Positions 1 to 8,831 of a stretch of DNA of 64,000 nt are shown piece by piece. Source of the DNA: Polyangiaceae bacterium. GTDB taxonomy: Bacteria; Myxococcota_A; Polyangia; Polyangiales; Polyangiaceae. Positions within the stretch are counted from its first letter, which is position 1, and each line of letters begins with the position of its first letter. A program made the position numbers and the translations under genes. A model generated the notes under the pieces. That model searched no databases. It was not told the DNA's origin and saw only the letters and a program-made list of their open reading frames with translations. The stretch lies in the NCBI GenBank assembly GCA_020633235.1, contig JACKEA010000002.1, positions 248,001-312,000 of the forward strand, in the 5' to 3' direction.

Positions 1-709
1 CGGTGAGCGTGGACGTGTGCACCACCGGCGGCGTGCGGGCCGTGCCCAGGGCTTCCAGAGCGGCGCGCAGCTCCGCCCCCGCCCGCGCGGCCACTTCGCC
101 GAGGTCCGCCTTGTTCACGGCCAGCACGTCGGGGATCTCCAGGATGCCGGCCTTGATGAACTGCAGCATGTCGCCGCTCGCCGGCTGGATCACGAGCAGC
201 ACCGTGTCCGCCACGTGCTCGATGTCCGTCTCGCTCTGGCCCACGCCGGTGGTCTCCACCAGCACCCAGTCGTAGGCCGCGCTGAGCACGTCCACGGCGG
301 CGCCCGCGGCGCGGGCCAGCCCTCCGAGATGCCCGCCGGATGCCATGGAGCGGATGAACACGTCGCCGTCGTCCGGATCGTGCACGATGCGCGCGCGGTC
401 CCCGAGCAGCGCGCCGCCGCTGCGCGGGCTGGAGGGATCCACCGCGAGCACGCCCACGGAGTGCCCCTGGGCGCGCAGCGCGCGGCACAGCGCGCTCACC
501 AGCGAGCTCTTGCCCACGCCGGGAGGCCCCGTGATGCCCACGCGACGACACGCGGCGACGTTCGGACTCTTCGCCAGGTTCGCGAGCAGGCTCAAGATCT
601 TGGGCTCCTGCGCCGGACGCCGGTCCTCCACCAGCGAGATGGCGCGGGCCACGCTGACGGCGCTGCGCGTCGTCACACCGCGCGCGAGCTCGGTGACGTC
701 CACGCTCAC
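1..709 (-). CDS. meaB: MeaB/ArgK-family GTPase, partial
   Basis: G3E-family P-loop GTPase that loads and protects the adenosylcobalamin cofactor of acyl-CoA mutases. Read on the minus strand from a GTG at 709, the protein has a Walker A motif GPPGVGKSS near residue 60, followed by LAVDPSSP and VETTGVGQSE, the hallmark motifs of MeaB. The start GTG overlaps the ecm stop codon by four bases (GTGA), so the two genes are translationally coupled and the chaperone is made with its mutase. The gene runs off the window at base 1, so the C-terminal dimerisation part is missing here. Because it sits directly behind ecm rather than an mcm gene, its client is probably ethylmalonyl-CoA mutase, although MeaB proteins can serve both. 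The assignment is secure at family level. Confidence 0.93.
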   Translation of the reverse strand, partial: MSVDVTELARGVTTRSAVSVARAISLVEDRRPAQEPKILSLLANLAKSPNVAACRRVGITGPPGVGKSSLVSALCRALRAQGHSVGVLAVDPSSPRSGGALLGDRARIVHDPDDGDVFIRSMASGGHLGGLARAAGAAVDVLSAAYDWVLVETTGVGQSETDIEHVADTVLLVIQPASGDMLQFIKAGILEIPDVLAVNKADLGEVAARAGAELRAALEALGTARTPPVVHTSTLT

Positions 710-2664
710 GCGGCGGTTCGCTCCACGATCTCGACCAGCTCCGAGAGCACGCGGGCGATCTCGTAGTCCTTCGGTGTGTACACCGCGGCGACGCCCGCGG
801 CGCGCAGCTCCGCGGCGTCCGTCTCCGGAATGATGCCGCCGACGACCACGGGGACCTTCGCGCCGCGCTCGGCCAAGAGCGAGAGCGTCTGCCGCGCGAG
901 CTCCATGTGGGCACCGGACAGAATGCTGAGCCCGACGAGGTGCACGCCTTCGTCCACCGCGGCGCGCGCCAAGTCCCGCGGCGTGGTGCGAATGCCCTCG
1001 TACACCACCTCGAAGCCCGCATCCCGCGCGCGCAGCGCGATCTGCTCGGCGCCGTTGGAGTGGCCGTCCAGACCCGGCTTGCCCACCAGGATCTTGGGGC
1101 GACGGCCGAGGGACTTCTCGAGCTTCGCCACCCGCTCGCGCAGCGCCGCGTAGCTGTCCCCGAGCTCCGGCGTGCGCGCCCCGCCCACGCCCGTCGGCGC
1201 GCGGTACTCACCGAACACGCGCCGCAGCGTGTCGCCCCACTCCCCGGTGGTGACGCCGGCCTTGGCGGCGGCAATGGAGGCGACCATCAGGTTGTCGTCG
1301 CTCCGTGCCGCGCGCTCGAGCTCCTCCAGAGCGCGCTTCACGGCGTCGTCGTCGCGCCGCTTGCGCCAGGCCTCCACGGCAGCGATGCGCTGCTCCTCTG
1401 CCTTTTCGTCGACCCGCAAGATGGCGTCGGCACCGCCCAGCGGGCTCTCGGCGGTGTCGGTGAAGCGGTTGACGCCCACCACCGTCTGCTCGCCACGCTC
1501 GATCGCCGCGATGCGCGCGGCGTTGGAAGCGACCAACCGCTCCTTGATGGTGCCGCTGTCGACCGCCGCCACGCCTCCGCCGCGAGAGAGAATGCCCTCG
1601 ACCTCGGCCCACGCCGCGTCGGCCAGCTCCCGGGTCTTCTTCTCGATCACCGGCGAGCCGTCGAACAGATCGCCGTACTCGAGCAGATCCGTCTCCAACG
1701 CCAGGATCTGCTGCGCTCGGAGGGACAGTTGCTGATCCCAGGGCCGCGGCAGACCGAGCGCCTCGTTCCACGCCGGCAGCTGGATGGCCCGCGCCCGCGC
1801 TTTCTTGCTCAGGGTCACCCCCAGCATCTCGAGCACGATGCGCACGATGTTGTTCTCGGGCTGCGCCTCGGTGAGACCCAGGGAGTTCACCTGCACGCCG
1901 TAGCGAAAGCGCCGGAGCTTCGCATCCTGCACGCCGTAGCGCTCCTTGCCCAGACGATCCCACAGCTCCACGAACGCGCGCTCCTTGCAGGCCTCCTCCA
2001 CGAAGCGCAGGCTGGAGTTCACGAAGAACGAAAGCCGCCCGAACACCTGCGCCAGCCGATCCCCGTCTACGCCCCGGGCGCGAACCGTGTCCAGCACGGT
2101 GATGGCCGTCGTCAGCGCGTAGGCGATCTCCTGCTCCGGCGTGGCTCCCGCTTCTTGCAGGTGATAGCTGCAGATGTTGATCGGGTTCCACTCCGGCACG
2201 TGCTCCACGGTGAACTGGATCACGTCCGCGGTGAGCCGCAGGCTGGGTCCGGGCGGGAACACGTAGGTCCCCCGAGACAGATACTCCTTGATGATGTCGT
2301 TCTGCGTGGTGCCACGGAGCAGCTTCACGTCCGCGCCCTGCTTCTCCGCGGTGGCCACGTACAGCGCGAGCAGCCACGCGGCGGTCGCGTTGATGGTCAT
2401 CGAGGTGTTCATCTTCTCGAGCTCGATGCCGTCGAACAGCGCTTCGAGATCCCCGAGGTGTGCGATGGGCACTCCGGTGCGCCCCACCTCCCCGCGCGAG
2501 AGCACGTGGTCCGGGTCGTAGCCCGTCTGCGTCGGCAGATCGAAGGCGACGGACAGGCCGGTCTGACCCCGCGCCAAGTTCTGGCGGTACAGGGCGTTGG
2601 AGGCTTCCGGGCTCGAGTGCCCGGAGTAGGTCCGCATGATCCAGGGGCGGTCTTTGTCGGCCAT
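706..2664 (-). CDS. ecm: Ethylmalonyl-CoA mutase (MeaA)
   Basis: Adenosylcobalamin-dependent mutase of 652 aa that converts (2R)-ethylmalonyl-CoA to (2S)-methylsuccinyl-CoA in the ethylmalonyl-CoA pathway. The catalytic barrel fills residues 1 to about 510 and carries SVAFDLPTQTGYD and NPINICSYHLQEAGATP, which mark MeaA/Ecm; methylmalonyl-CoA mutases have a different sequence (FDLATHRGYD) at the first of these. The C-terminal B12-binding domain (about 517-645) has the DGHSNG motif (DxHxxG, His near 534), LSILSG and VVVGG. The length fits MeaA (about 650-680 aa) and not the larger MCM subunit. I start at the ATG at 2664 (MADKDRPW) because the open frame further upstream is low-complexity antisense of the divergent gene. 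The other pathway genes ccr, mcd and mch lie at 26.4-30.7 kb. Alternative: another acyl-CoA mutase of the same clade. Confidence 0.92.
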   Translation of the reverse strand: MADKDRPWIMRTYSGHSSPEASNALYRQNLARGQTGLSVAFDLPTQTGYDPDHVLSRGEVGRTGVPIAHLGDLEALFDGIELEKMNTSMTINATAAWLLALYVATAEKQGADVKLLRGTTQNDIIKEYLSRGTYVFPPGPSLRLTADVIQFTVEHVPEWNPINICSYHLQEAGATPEQEIAYALTTAITVLDTVRARGVDGDRLAQVFGRLSFFVNSSLRFVEEACKERAFVELWDRLGKERYGVQDAKLRRFRYGVQVNSLGLTEAQPENNIVRIVLEMLGVTLSKKARARAIQLPAWNEALGLPRPWDQQLSLRAQQILALETDLLEYGDLFDGSPVIEKKTRELADAAWAEVEGILSRGGGVAAVDSGTIKERLVASNAARIAAIERGEQTVVGVNRFTDTAESPLGGADAILRVDEKAEEQRIAAVEAWRKRRDDDAVKRALEELERAARSDDNLMVASIAAAKAGVTTGEWGDTLRRVFGEYRAPTGVGGARTPELGDSYAALRERVAKLEKSLGRRPKILVGKPGLDGHSNGAEQIALRARDAGFEVVYEGIRTTPRDLARAAVDEGVHLVGLSILSGAHMELARQTLSLLAERGAKVPVVVGGIIPETDAAELRAAGVAAVYTPKDYEIARVLSELVEIVERTAA

Positions 2665-2814
2665 GGCGCCCGAATACTCCCCTCCGCGGGCGCTTTCGGC
2701 AACGTCCCGTTCCGCCCGTTTGCACTCCACGCTGTCGTCCGGCAGTTTTGCCTCGTGGACCACTCCGGCCCGTATCGCAAGGCGCCCCCCTCGCTCCGGC
2801 CTCGTCCGGGCATC

Positions 2815-3540
2815 GTGGTGTGCCCCACCTGCGCCACGGAGCTCGCCGGGGAGCCCCGTCAGTGCGGAACCTGTGGCTCCCCCATCGCCATCGTGCGCTG
2901 CGGCGAGTGTTTCCACATGAACCTGCCGAGCTCGGCGCTGTGCACCGGCTGCGGTCGCGAGCTCGGCCTCGAGCCCGTCGGCGAGCCGGACCGTCTCGAT
3001 TGCCCCGACTGCAAGCGTCCCTTTTCCGCCTTTCACGGAGTCGGAGGCTTGCTGCGAGACTGCGAGGACTGCGGCGGTCAGTTCGTGGAGCACGGCCTCC
3101 TGAAGGCGCTGCTCGAGCAGCGTGAGGTGTACGGCGCCGCGCCGCCGCGAAACCTGCCGCGCAGCAATCCGCTGGAACAACCGGTGCGCTACGTGCCGTG
3201 CCCGGTGTGCAACGAGATCATGTCGCGGCGAAACTTCGGGCGCACCAGTGGCGTGATCGTGGACGTGTGCGCCAAGCACGGCACCTGGTTCGACGCCGGA
3301 GAGCTGCCGCGGGTGCTGGCCTTCGTGGAGGCCGGCGGCCTGGCCATCGCGCGCCAGCGCGAGGCCGACGACGCCCGCGAACAGGCCCGGCGCGATCGGC
3401 TCGCCGCCGTGCAGCGTCAGCTCGAGCCGCTCTCGGCGCCCGCCAGCAGCTGGAATCGCATGGAGAACACCCGCCGCGGCGTCGAGCTGGCCGACGCCGG
3501 CGTGGCGCTCTTCGATTTCGTCTCGGGTCTGCTCAAATAA
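2815..3540 (+). CDS. Zinc-ribbon protein (zf-TFIIB type)
   Basis: A protein of about 241 aa with three Cys-rich parts. The N-terminus has paired zinc ribbons (CPTC, CGTC, CGEC, CTGC within residues 3-45). A second ribbon, CPDC followed by CEDCGGQFV, lies near residues 64-90. The third, CPVCNEIM followed by CAKHGTWFDAGEL near residues 130-170, is the zf-TFIIB pattern. The C-terminus is a charged helix ending in a hydrophobic segment. No enzymatic domain is visible; zf-TFIIB proteins are mostly uncharacterised and the ribbons probably mediate nucleic-acid or protein contacts. The start is uncertain: GTG at 2815 is just before the first Cys, and an upstream in-frame GTG lies at 2755. It is divergent from ecm with about 150 bases between, so both probably share a promoter region. 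An AT-rich hairpin and a copy of the dispersed 3-prime element follow the stop. Confidence 0.75.
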   Translation: MVCPTCATELAGEPRQCGTCGSPIAIVRCGECFHMNLPSSALCTGCGRELGLEPVGEPDRLDCPDCKRPFSAFHGVGGLLRDCEDCGGQFVEHGLLKALLEQREVYGAAPPRNLPRSNPLEQPVRYVPCPVCNEIMSRRNFGRTSGVIVDVCAKHGTWFDAGELPRVLAFVEAGGLAIARQREADDAREQARRDRLAAVQRQLEPLSAPASSWNRMENTRRGVELADAGVALFDFVSGLLK

Positions 3541-3554
3541 GGTCTTCTTATTTG
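3534..3554 (+). terminator. AT-rich hairpin over the stop codon of the Zn-ribbon gene
   Basis: CAAATAAG and CTTATTTG form a perfect 8-base inverted repeat with a 5-base loop. The stop codon TAA lies inside the left arm. AT-rich stems are unusual in this GC-rich window. It may act as a weak terminator or mRNA 3-prime-end stabiliser; it runs directly into a copy of the dispersed 16-base element. Confidence 0.4.
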
Positions 3555-3567
3555 TCGATCCGCCGCG
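3552..3567 (+). repeat. Dispersed 3-prime element, copy 1
   Basis: TTGTCGATCCGCCGCG lies 11 bases after the stop codon at 3540 in sense orientation, preceded by T-rich sequence. It matches the window consensus TTGTYGGKSCGSCGCG at 15 of 16 positions. Confidence 0.55.
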
Positions 3568-3612
3568 CTGGCCTCGCGGTCCGAAGCCGCGCTGTGGTGG
3601 TATCCTCGTCGG

Positions 3613-4759
3613 ATGCGACTCGCGACGCTCACTCTCGCCCTCGTGCTCTCGGTGTCGGCTTGCGGCAGTGACGATGGGGGCGACGACGGTTCCGCCAGTG
3701 GAGCGCGCCGCCGGCAGCGGCGGCGCCTCCACTGGCGGAACGGGTGGGACGTCGGGCAGCGCTTATGCCGCCAGCGGCGCCGCCGGCAGCGCGGGCGCCG
3801 CGGGCAGCGCGGGCGCGGCGGGCAACGCTGGCGCGGCGGGCAACGCTGGCGCGGCGGGCAGCGCGGGCGCCGCCGGCAGCGGCGGCGCGGGCGCCCTGCC
3901 CGACTACCCGGGGCAGCCCCCCGCCGGGAAAATCCTGTGGGGCGCCGCCGTGAGCGGCAACGGCGATCCCGTCGTGCGCCACGAGACACCGGCGGGCCAC
4001 GCCCTCGCGGTGCGCCGCACTTTCTACCAGTGGAACCAGCGCACCACGGCGCTGATCAAGACCGCCACGGACGATCTCGCGCACCACCGCGTACCGTGGG
4101 TCAGCGTCAAGACGCCGTCCTGGGCGGAGATGGCGGCAGGCGATCACGACGCCGAGATCGACGACATGCTCAAGGCCATCGACGCGCTGCCGGGTCCGGT
4201 GTGGCTCACCATCCACCACGAGCCCGAAGGTGGCGGCGGCGTGAACGCGCCGGACGATCCCGCCGGACCGAGCGGGCACGTGGCGATGAACGAACGGGTG
4301 CGTCAGCGCATGACCGCGCTCAAAGTCGACAACGTCGCCCTCGCGCCCATCCTGATGTCCTGGACCTGGAACCCCGCGTCCGGTCGCGATCCCGAAGAGT
4401 GGTGGAAGCCCGGCATCTACGACTTCCTGGGCGTGGATCACTACCGCGACGCCGAGGACACGCTGCTCACCGCCACCTGGGCCACGGTTCGCAGCTGGGC
4501 CAAGGGCAAGGGTGTGGACGTCGCCGTGGGCGAGTGGGGCATGCGCGGGACCGACGTCGCCGCGGGACAGCGCGAAGAAGCGTGGTACGACGCCGCCGCC
4601 GGCTCGGACAAGGACGGCCAGGGCGCCCGCGTCGTGGGGCTCAGCGCCTTCGACTCCTCGCTCAACTCGCCGACCGGCTCCTGGGAGCTCAAGGGTGAGC
4701 AGCTGACCACGTTCTGGAAGCTCTTGAACGATCCGCGCACCGCCGACGTCGTGCCCTGA
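3613..4759 (+). CDS. GH26-like glycosidase lipoprotein, frameshifted
   Basis: The N-terminus from the ATG at 3613 is a good lipoprotein signal, MRLATLTLALVLSVSAC, with the lipidated Cys at 17. The rest of the protein is in the next frame, open from before 3668 to 4759. The switch must occur near 3680-3715, and one extra base in the run around 3701-3710 would explain it, since 1147 bases is 3 x 382 + 1. After an Ala/Gly/Ser/Asn repeat linker comes a TIM-barrel-type domain with TIHHEPEG (candidate acid/base Glu), MSWTWNP, GVDHYRD and VGEWGM (candidate nucleophile Glu). This arrangement is typical of clan GH-A and closest to GH26. It would act on a polysaccharide at the cell surface. It is either a recent pseudogene, a sequencing error or an unusual frameshift; the intact domain argues against long decay. 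Confidence 0.7.
3779..3886 (+). repeat. 18-bp tandem repeat encoding AAGSAG/AAGNAG linker
   Basis: Six consecutive 18-base units, differing by a few bases, encode the six-residue units AAGSAG, AAGNAG or AAGSGG. They form the flexible linker between the lipidated N-terminus and the glycosidase-like domain. Repeat slippage here could also contribute to frame changes in this gene. Confidence 0.7.
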
Positions 4760-4766
4760 CGGGCAT

Positions 4767-4782
4767 CGCGCCGCACCGACAA
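4767..4782 (-). repeat. Dispersed 3-prime element, copy 2
   Basis: Read on the minus strand the sequence is TTGTCGGTGCGGCGCG, 9 bases after the stop of the minus-strand membrane-protein gene (4791) and preceded by TTCTTC. On the plus strand it sits in a 25-base block (4757-4781) nearly identical to 22682-22706 and 24637-24661. Confidence 0.6.
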
Positions 4783-4790
4783 GAAGAACG

Positions 4791-5765
4791 TCAGGCTGCG
4801 GGAGGCGGCGCGAACCCGGACTGCCAGGGCGCGGGCTCGGGCTCCGGGAACAGCCGCCAGGCAGGGCCGAACTGGTCGATGAAGTACATCACGTAGGCGC
4901 GGGTGAAGACGAACAGCGGCAGCAGGATCACGGTGCCGAGGTAGGGCAGCGCGGCGATGCAGCAGGTGAGACACGTGCCGATGGTGGCGAGCACGCCCAC
5001 GCCGATGCCCAGCAAGAACTTCATCACGTAGAACACCACGATGGTGCCCGCGCGGCCCGCGAAGAGCTCCGTCTTCACACGCTGCCAGGCTTCCTTCACG
5101 GGCTCATCGTGCAGATAGAGCGCGACGGCGACGAAGTCCTCGACGATGGCGCTGGCGACGCCGAGCACGAGAGATACGAGCACCAAGATGCCGCCTCCCA
5201 GGAGCAGTCCGAGGAGCGCGCCGCTGCCGAAGCGACCCGCCGTGATGTCGGACCAGGCGAGCACCACACCCAGGGCGATGGCGCCAAACACCAGGGGGAA
5301 GCCAATCAAGGCGAGGACCAAGCGGATGCGGAACAGCCGCGAGCCCTTCTCCTTGAAGCGACGCCAGGGTTCCTCGACGGCGGCGCGGTCGTTGGCGATG
5401 CAGTCGATGAACATCAGCTTGGCGCGGCTCGACACCCACAGGAGCGCGATGCCCAGCGCCACACCCAGCACTACCACCACGATCCCGAGCGTGATGACCA
5501 GCTCCAAGTTGTCCCGCACGAACTGAATCACCGGATTCAGCGGGCTGCCGCCGCGGCCCGAGCCCCCGGTGTCCGGCACCTGAAAGGTGCTACCCCCGCC
5601 TTCCCCCAGCGTGGCCAGGAAGGCGACGAAGCCCAGGGTGAACCACTTACCGGCGTCGAAGGGGAACAGCATGCGCTTGGTGTGCTCGAAGGCCTTGCCG
5701 ATCGGATCCGTGACGGAGATCGGCGCGGGAGCGTCAGGCGCAGGGAATTCGGGCGGCGGCTGCAC
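4791..5765 (-). CDS. Polytopic membrane protein, uncharacterised
   Basis: A 324-aa integral membrane protein. The Pro-rich N-terminus (about 20 aa) is followed by an amphipathic stretch (DPIGKAFEHTKRMLFPFDAGKW) and then about five to six hydrophobic segments near residues 45, 90-115, 150-175, 180-215, 240-265 and 270-295. The layout resembles the family of membrane proteins with a glycerophosphodiester-phosphodiesterase-like membrane domain or DUF4013, but I see no catalytic motif. It converges on the glycosidase lipoprotein with about 30 bases between the stops. Function unknown. Confidence 0.75.
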   Translation of the reverse strand: MQPPPEFPAPDAPAPISVTDPIGKAFEHTKRMLFPFDAGKWFTLGFVAFLATLGEGGGSTFQVPDTGGSGRGGSPLNPVIQFVRDNLELVITLGIVVVVLGVALGIALLWVSSRAKLMFIDCIANDRAAVEEPWRRFKEKGSRLFRIRLVLALIGFPLVFGAIALGVVLAWSDITAGRFGSGALLGLLLGGGILVLVSLVLGVASAIVEDFVAVALYLHDEPVKEAWQRVKTELFAGRAGTIVVFYVMKFLLGIGVGVLATIGTCLTCCIAALPYLGTVILLPLFVFTRAYVMYFIDQFGPAWRLFPEPEPAPWQSGFAPPPAA

Positions 5766-5907
5766 GGGAGGTCCGCATCATAGACGGATCGCCCCTGCCG
5801 CCAAGCCGAGGTTGGCAGCGCGCAACCCGAAGTTGTCGCGAGCGCTGGCGCGGCGCGGGAAATCGCGCGCGAACACCGCGGAACGGTGCTTGCACTGCGT
5901 GGCCACG

Positions 5908-6627
5908 ATGCGGGTGTTTGCGTTCGTGTGCGCGTCGGTTTCGCTGCTGGGCTGCCAAGCTGAGCCGGCCCAGAAGCAGGAAGCGAGCGGCCTCGAAACG
6001 CTCGAGCGGCGCGGCTCCGTCACGCTGCTCGCGCGCACCGCTCCCGGCATGCCGGACACGGATCAACAGCCGGTTCGCGTGCTGTATCGGCGGGAGGGAG
6101 ACGCCTTGGTTCGGCTTCGTAGCGGAGTGCGGAGCGCCGTCCTCGGCGAGCGCGGCGTGTTCGCGGTCACGACCGAGGGGCAGCTCGTGCTGATCGACGA
6201 TCGGGGCGAGCGCGTGTTGCTCGAGCAAGCGCGCGGCAAACCGGCGCTGCTGGGCGATGGTTCCGTGGTCGTCGCGCGGGAAAAGGAGCTGGGGGAAACG
6301 GACCTCTGGCAGGTCAGCGCTACGGGCGAAGCGCGTGCCCTCGCGCCGGCGCCCGGCCCGGACGACCTGCCCATCGCGCTGCCCGACGGCAGCGTGGTGT
6401 TCGTCTCCGGTCGCACGGGCATCGCTTCCTTGTGGCAGGTGGATCCGCGCGGCGGACCCGCTTCCCAGCTCACCAACCGCGGGCTCGCTCCCGGGCGGCC
6501 CCTCACGGGCTTCGTCCCGCCGCCCAACGAAGTCATCGAGGTGGCGAGCGATCACCTGAGCTACGACGCGGGCGGCGGCCGCCGCTACCGCGTGGAGCTG
6601 CCTTCGGGCGCAGCGAGGACACTGTGA
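5908..6627 (+). CDS. Beta-propeller-like lipoprotein
   Basis: A 239-aa protein whose N-terminus MRVFAFVCASVSLLGC is a lipoprotein signal with a lipobox Cys at 16. The body has short repeating strands with turns such as LVLIDDRGERVLL, TDLWQVSATGEARAL and ASLWQVDPRGG, suggesting TolB/WD40-like propeller blades. It is likely too short for a closed propeller unless it has few blades. It is the first gene of a three-gene operon: its TGA overlaps the GTG start of the M23 protein by four bases. The ATG at 5908 was chosen because it begins the signal peptide; the open frame extends upstream without a signal. Role unknown, at the cell envelope. Confidence 0.8.
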   Translation: MRVFAFVCASVSLLGCQAEPAQKQEASGLETLERRGSVTLLARTAPGMPDTDQQPVRVLYRREGDALVRLRSGVRSAVLGERGVFAVTTEGQLVLIDDRGERVLLEQARGKPALLGDGSVVVAREKELGETDLWQVSATGEARALAPAPGPDDLPIALPDGSVVFVSGRTGIASLWQVDPRGGPASQLTNRGLAPGRPLTGFVPPPNEVIEVASDHLSYDAGGGRRYRVELPSGAARTL

Positions 6628-8831
6628 GGTTCTTGCTCCTGTGCCTCGGGCTGACCCTGCTCGCTTTCGATGCGCACGCCGTCGGCTTCCGGCGGCCGAT
6701 CGAGACGCCGGCGGGCGTCTCGGCCTACCGTGACCACGCGGGCCCGGGAGTGAAGCTCGACTGGGCCTGCGGTACGCACACCTACGACGGCCACCACGGA
6801 ACGGACATCGCCATCGGCGGCTTCGCCGTGATGGACAGCGGCAGCCGCGCCATCTACGCCGCTGCAGACGGCGTGGTCGTATACGCGAGCGACGGCTGTT
6901 GGGATCGTTGCACCTCCGGCGCTTGCGGCTGCGGTGGCGGTTGCGGCAACTACGTGAAGGTCGCCCACGCCGACGGCATCTCCACCATGTACTGCCACAT
7001 GAAGACGGGCAGCGTGGCAGTGAGCGTCGGACAGCAGGTGAAGTGCGGCCAGACCCTCGGTCGCGTCGGTTCGAGCGGCAACTCTACCGGCCCCCACCTG
7101 CACTTCGAGCCCCGCGTCACGGCCAACAACGCTTCGTTCGAGCCCTTCGCCGGCTCCTGCGGCTCGAGCGGGTCCTGGTGGCTGAGCCAGGGCAGCTACA
7201 ACGGCTTGCCCGGAGCCGACTGCGGCTGCGTGCCGCAGCCGGAAGTGTGCAACGGCGCCGACGACGACTGCGACGGCAAGATCGACGAGGACGTGACGCA
7301 GCCCTGTGGCAGCGACGTGGGTGAATGCGAGCTCGGAACCCAGACCTGCCAGAACGGCAAATGGGGCGAGTGCCAGGGCGGCGTGACCCCCAAGCTCGAG
7401 ACCTGCGACGAACGCGACAACGACTGCGACGGCAGCGTGGACGACGACGAGGTGTGCGAGCTGGAAGAGGCATGGCAAGCGGCGACGCTCGATCCCGGCG
7501 CCAGCACCGACGTCGACGGCGATGGGCTTTCCGACGCGTGCGCCATCGCCGACGGCGGCCTCGAGTGCCACCTGGCGTCGGGCAATGGCTTCGGCGCCGC
7601 GCTGCCGGTGGACGTGCAGTCCTCGGCGCTCGACTCGCCGTCGGTGTTCTCCACCCTGCGCAGTGGCGACGTCACGGGGGATGGGCGTGCGGACCTCTGC
7701 CTCCGCACTCCGGAGGGCGTGCGCTGCTTCGCGGGCAGCACCACCGGCGTTGGCAAGCGCTTCGAGGGGCCACCGCTCTCGGATGGCAGCGGCTGGAGCG
7801 ACGCGCGCTACTTCTCCACCGTGCGGCTCGCGGACGTGGACGGCGACGGCCGCTTGGACCTGTGCGCGCGCGGCGCCGCCGGGCTCGGCTGCTACCCGAG
7901 CACGGGCTTCGGCTTCGGCGCGCAGCAGCTCTTGCCGGCGCTCTCCGACGCCGCCGGCTTCGACGACGTGAATCACTACGGCACGCTGCGCATCGGCGAC
8001 GTGAACGGCGACGGCCGCGCGGACGTCTGCGCCCGCGGCGCCGACGGCATGTCGTGCTGGCTCTCCCAGGCCGGCGGCTTCAGTGAGCGGGTGCTCGGCC
8101 CGGCCTGGTCCGACGCCACCGGCTGGTCCGACTGGCACGCGTGGAGCACCATTCGCCTCGCCGACGTGGACGGCGATGGTCGCGCCGACCTGTGCGCGCG
8201 CGAAAACCAGCAGTTCGTCTGCTACCTGTTCGACGGTGCCGCCTTCGGCACCAGCATCGTCGGGCCGCCCCTGCCGGATGCAGAGTGGGGTCGCCGCGAT
8301 CGCTTCGGCTCGCTGCTGCTCGCCGACCTGAACGGCGACGGCGCGGCGGATCTGTGCGGCCGTGGCGACACGGGCATTCGTTGCTGGCTCTTTTCCGGCA
8401 ACGGCTTCGACGTCGTGGTGCAGGGCCCGAGCTTGACGGACGCCGACGGTTGGACGGAGCCCAGCCACTATCGCACCCTGCGCCTCGCGGATCTGGACGG
8501 CGATGGCCGCGCGGATCTGTGCGGCCGCAAGGCGTCGGGGCTCACCTGTTGGCTGTTCGAGACCGGCGGGTTCGGCCGCGAGATCGCCGGCCCCGCCTGG
8601 GGCGACAGCCAAGGATTTCAGGCCGCCGAGCGCTACCACACCATCCGCGTCGCGGGTCTCGCCGCCCTACCCGAGGGCAGCTCCGGCAGCACCCCGCGGC
8701 CCTCCACCCAAGACCCAGAGGAGCCCCCGCCCGGTTGCAGCTGCGGCGCGGTTCCGCGGAGCGCCCCGAGCCCGCTCTTGCTCCTGTGCGCGCTCCTCCT
8801 CCTCCTCCGACGCAAGAGAGGTACACCGTGA
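6624..8831 (+). CDS. Secreted M23 peptidase / MopE / FG-GAP repeat protein with MYXO-CTERM
   Basis: A 735-aa surface protein. Residues 1-20 are a signal peptide. An M23 (LytM) domain at about 25-190 keeps the zinc ligands in HHGTD (HxxxD) and GPHLHFE, so it is probably an active peptidoglycan endopeptidase. Two MopE-type metal-binding motifs (CNGADDDCDGKIDED and CDERDNDCDGSVDDDE) follow at about 210-280. Then come seven repeats of about 54 residues, each with a Ca-loop of the D-x-DGDG-x-D type and a CxxG..C pair, as in FG-GAP/VCBS repeats. The C-terminus, GCSCGAVPR, a hydrophobic helix and RRKRG, is a MYXO-CTERM sorting tail. The GTG start at 6624 overlaps the upstream stop, and its own stop overlaps the next GTG, so all three genes are coupled. 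Likely a cell-surface wall hydrolase or adhesin. Confidence 0.88.
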   Translation: MRFLLLCLGLTLLAFDAHAVGFRRPIETPAGVSAYRDHAGPGVKLDWACGTHTYDGHHGTDIAIGGFAVMDSGSRAIYAAADGVVVYASDGCWDRCTSGACGCGGGCGNYVKVAHADGISTMYCHMKTGSVAVSVGQQVKCGQTLGRVGSSGNSTGPHLHFEPRVTANNASFEPFAGSCGSSGSWWLSQGSYNGLPGADCGCVPQPEVCNGADDDCDGKIDEDVTQPCGSDVGECELGTQTCQNGKWGECQGGVTPKLETCDERDNDCDGSVDDDEVCELEEAWQAATLDPGASTDVDGDGLSDACAIADGGLECHLASGNGFGAALPVDVQSSALDSPSVFSTLRSGDVTGDGRADLCLRTPEGVRCFAGSTTGVGKRFEGPPLSDGSGWSDARYFSTVRLADVDGDGRLDLCARGAAGLGCYPSTGFGFGAQQLLPALSDAAGFDDVNHYGTLRIGDVNGDGRADVCARGADGMSCWLSQAGGFSERVLGPAWSDATGWSDWHAWSTIRLADVDGDGRADLCARENQQFVCYLFDGAAFGTSIVGPPLPDAEWGRRDRFGSLLLADLNGDGAADLCGRGDTGIRCWLFSGNGFDVVVQGPSLTDADGWTEPSHYRTLRLADLDGDGRADLCGRKASGLTCWLFETGGFGREIAGPAWGDSQGFQAAERYHTIRVAGLAALPEGSSGSTPRPSTQDPEEPPPGCSCGAVPRSAPSPLLLLCALLLLLRRKRGTP

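Noticed and set aside
907..2640. Long plus-strand open frame opposite ecm
   Set aside because: It is antisense to a clear ecm coding sequence, is rich in Arg/His/Gly as expected from GC-rich shadow reading, and shows no domain until the Zn-ribbon gene begins near 2815.
706..2664. Calling this methylmalonyl-CoA mutase
   Set aside because: FDLPTQTGYD, the 652-aa single chain and the neighbouring pathway genes fit MeaA/Ecm; the MCM large-subunit motif at that place is different.
2665..2814. Cobalamin riboswitch in front of the B12-dependent mutase
   Set aside because: I looked for the B12 box and the conserved GCCACTG segment and found neither in the spacer before ecm.
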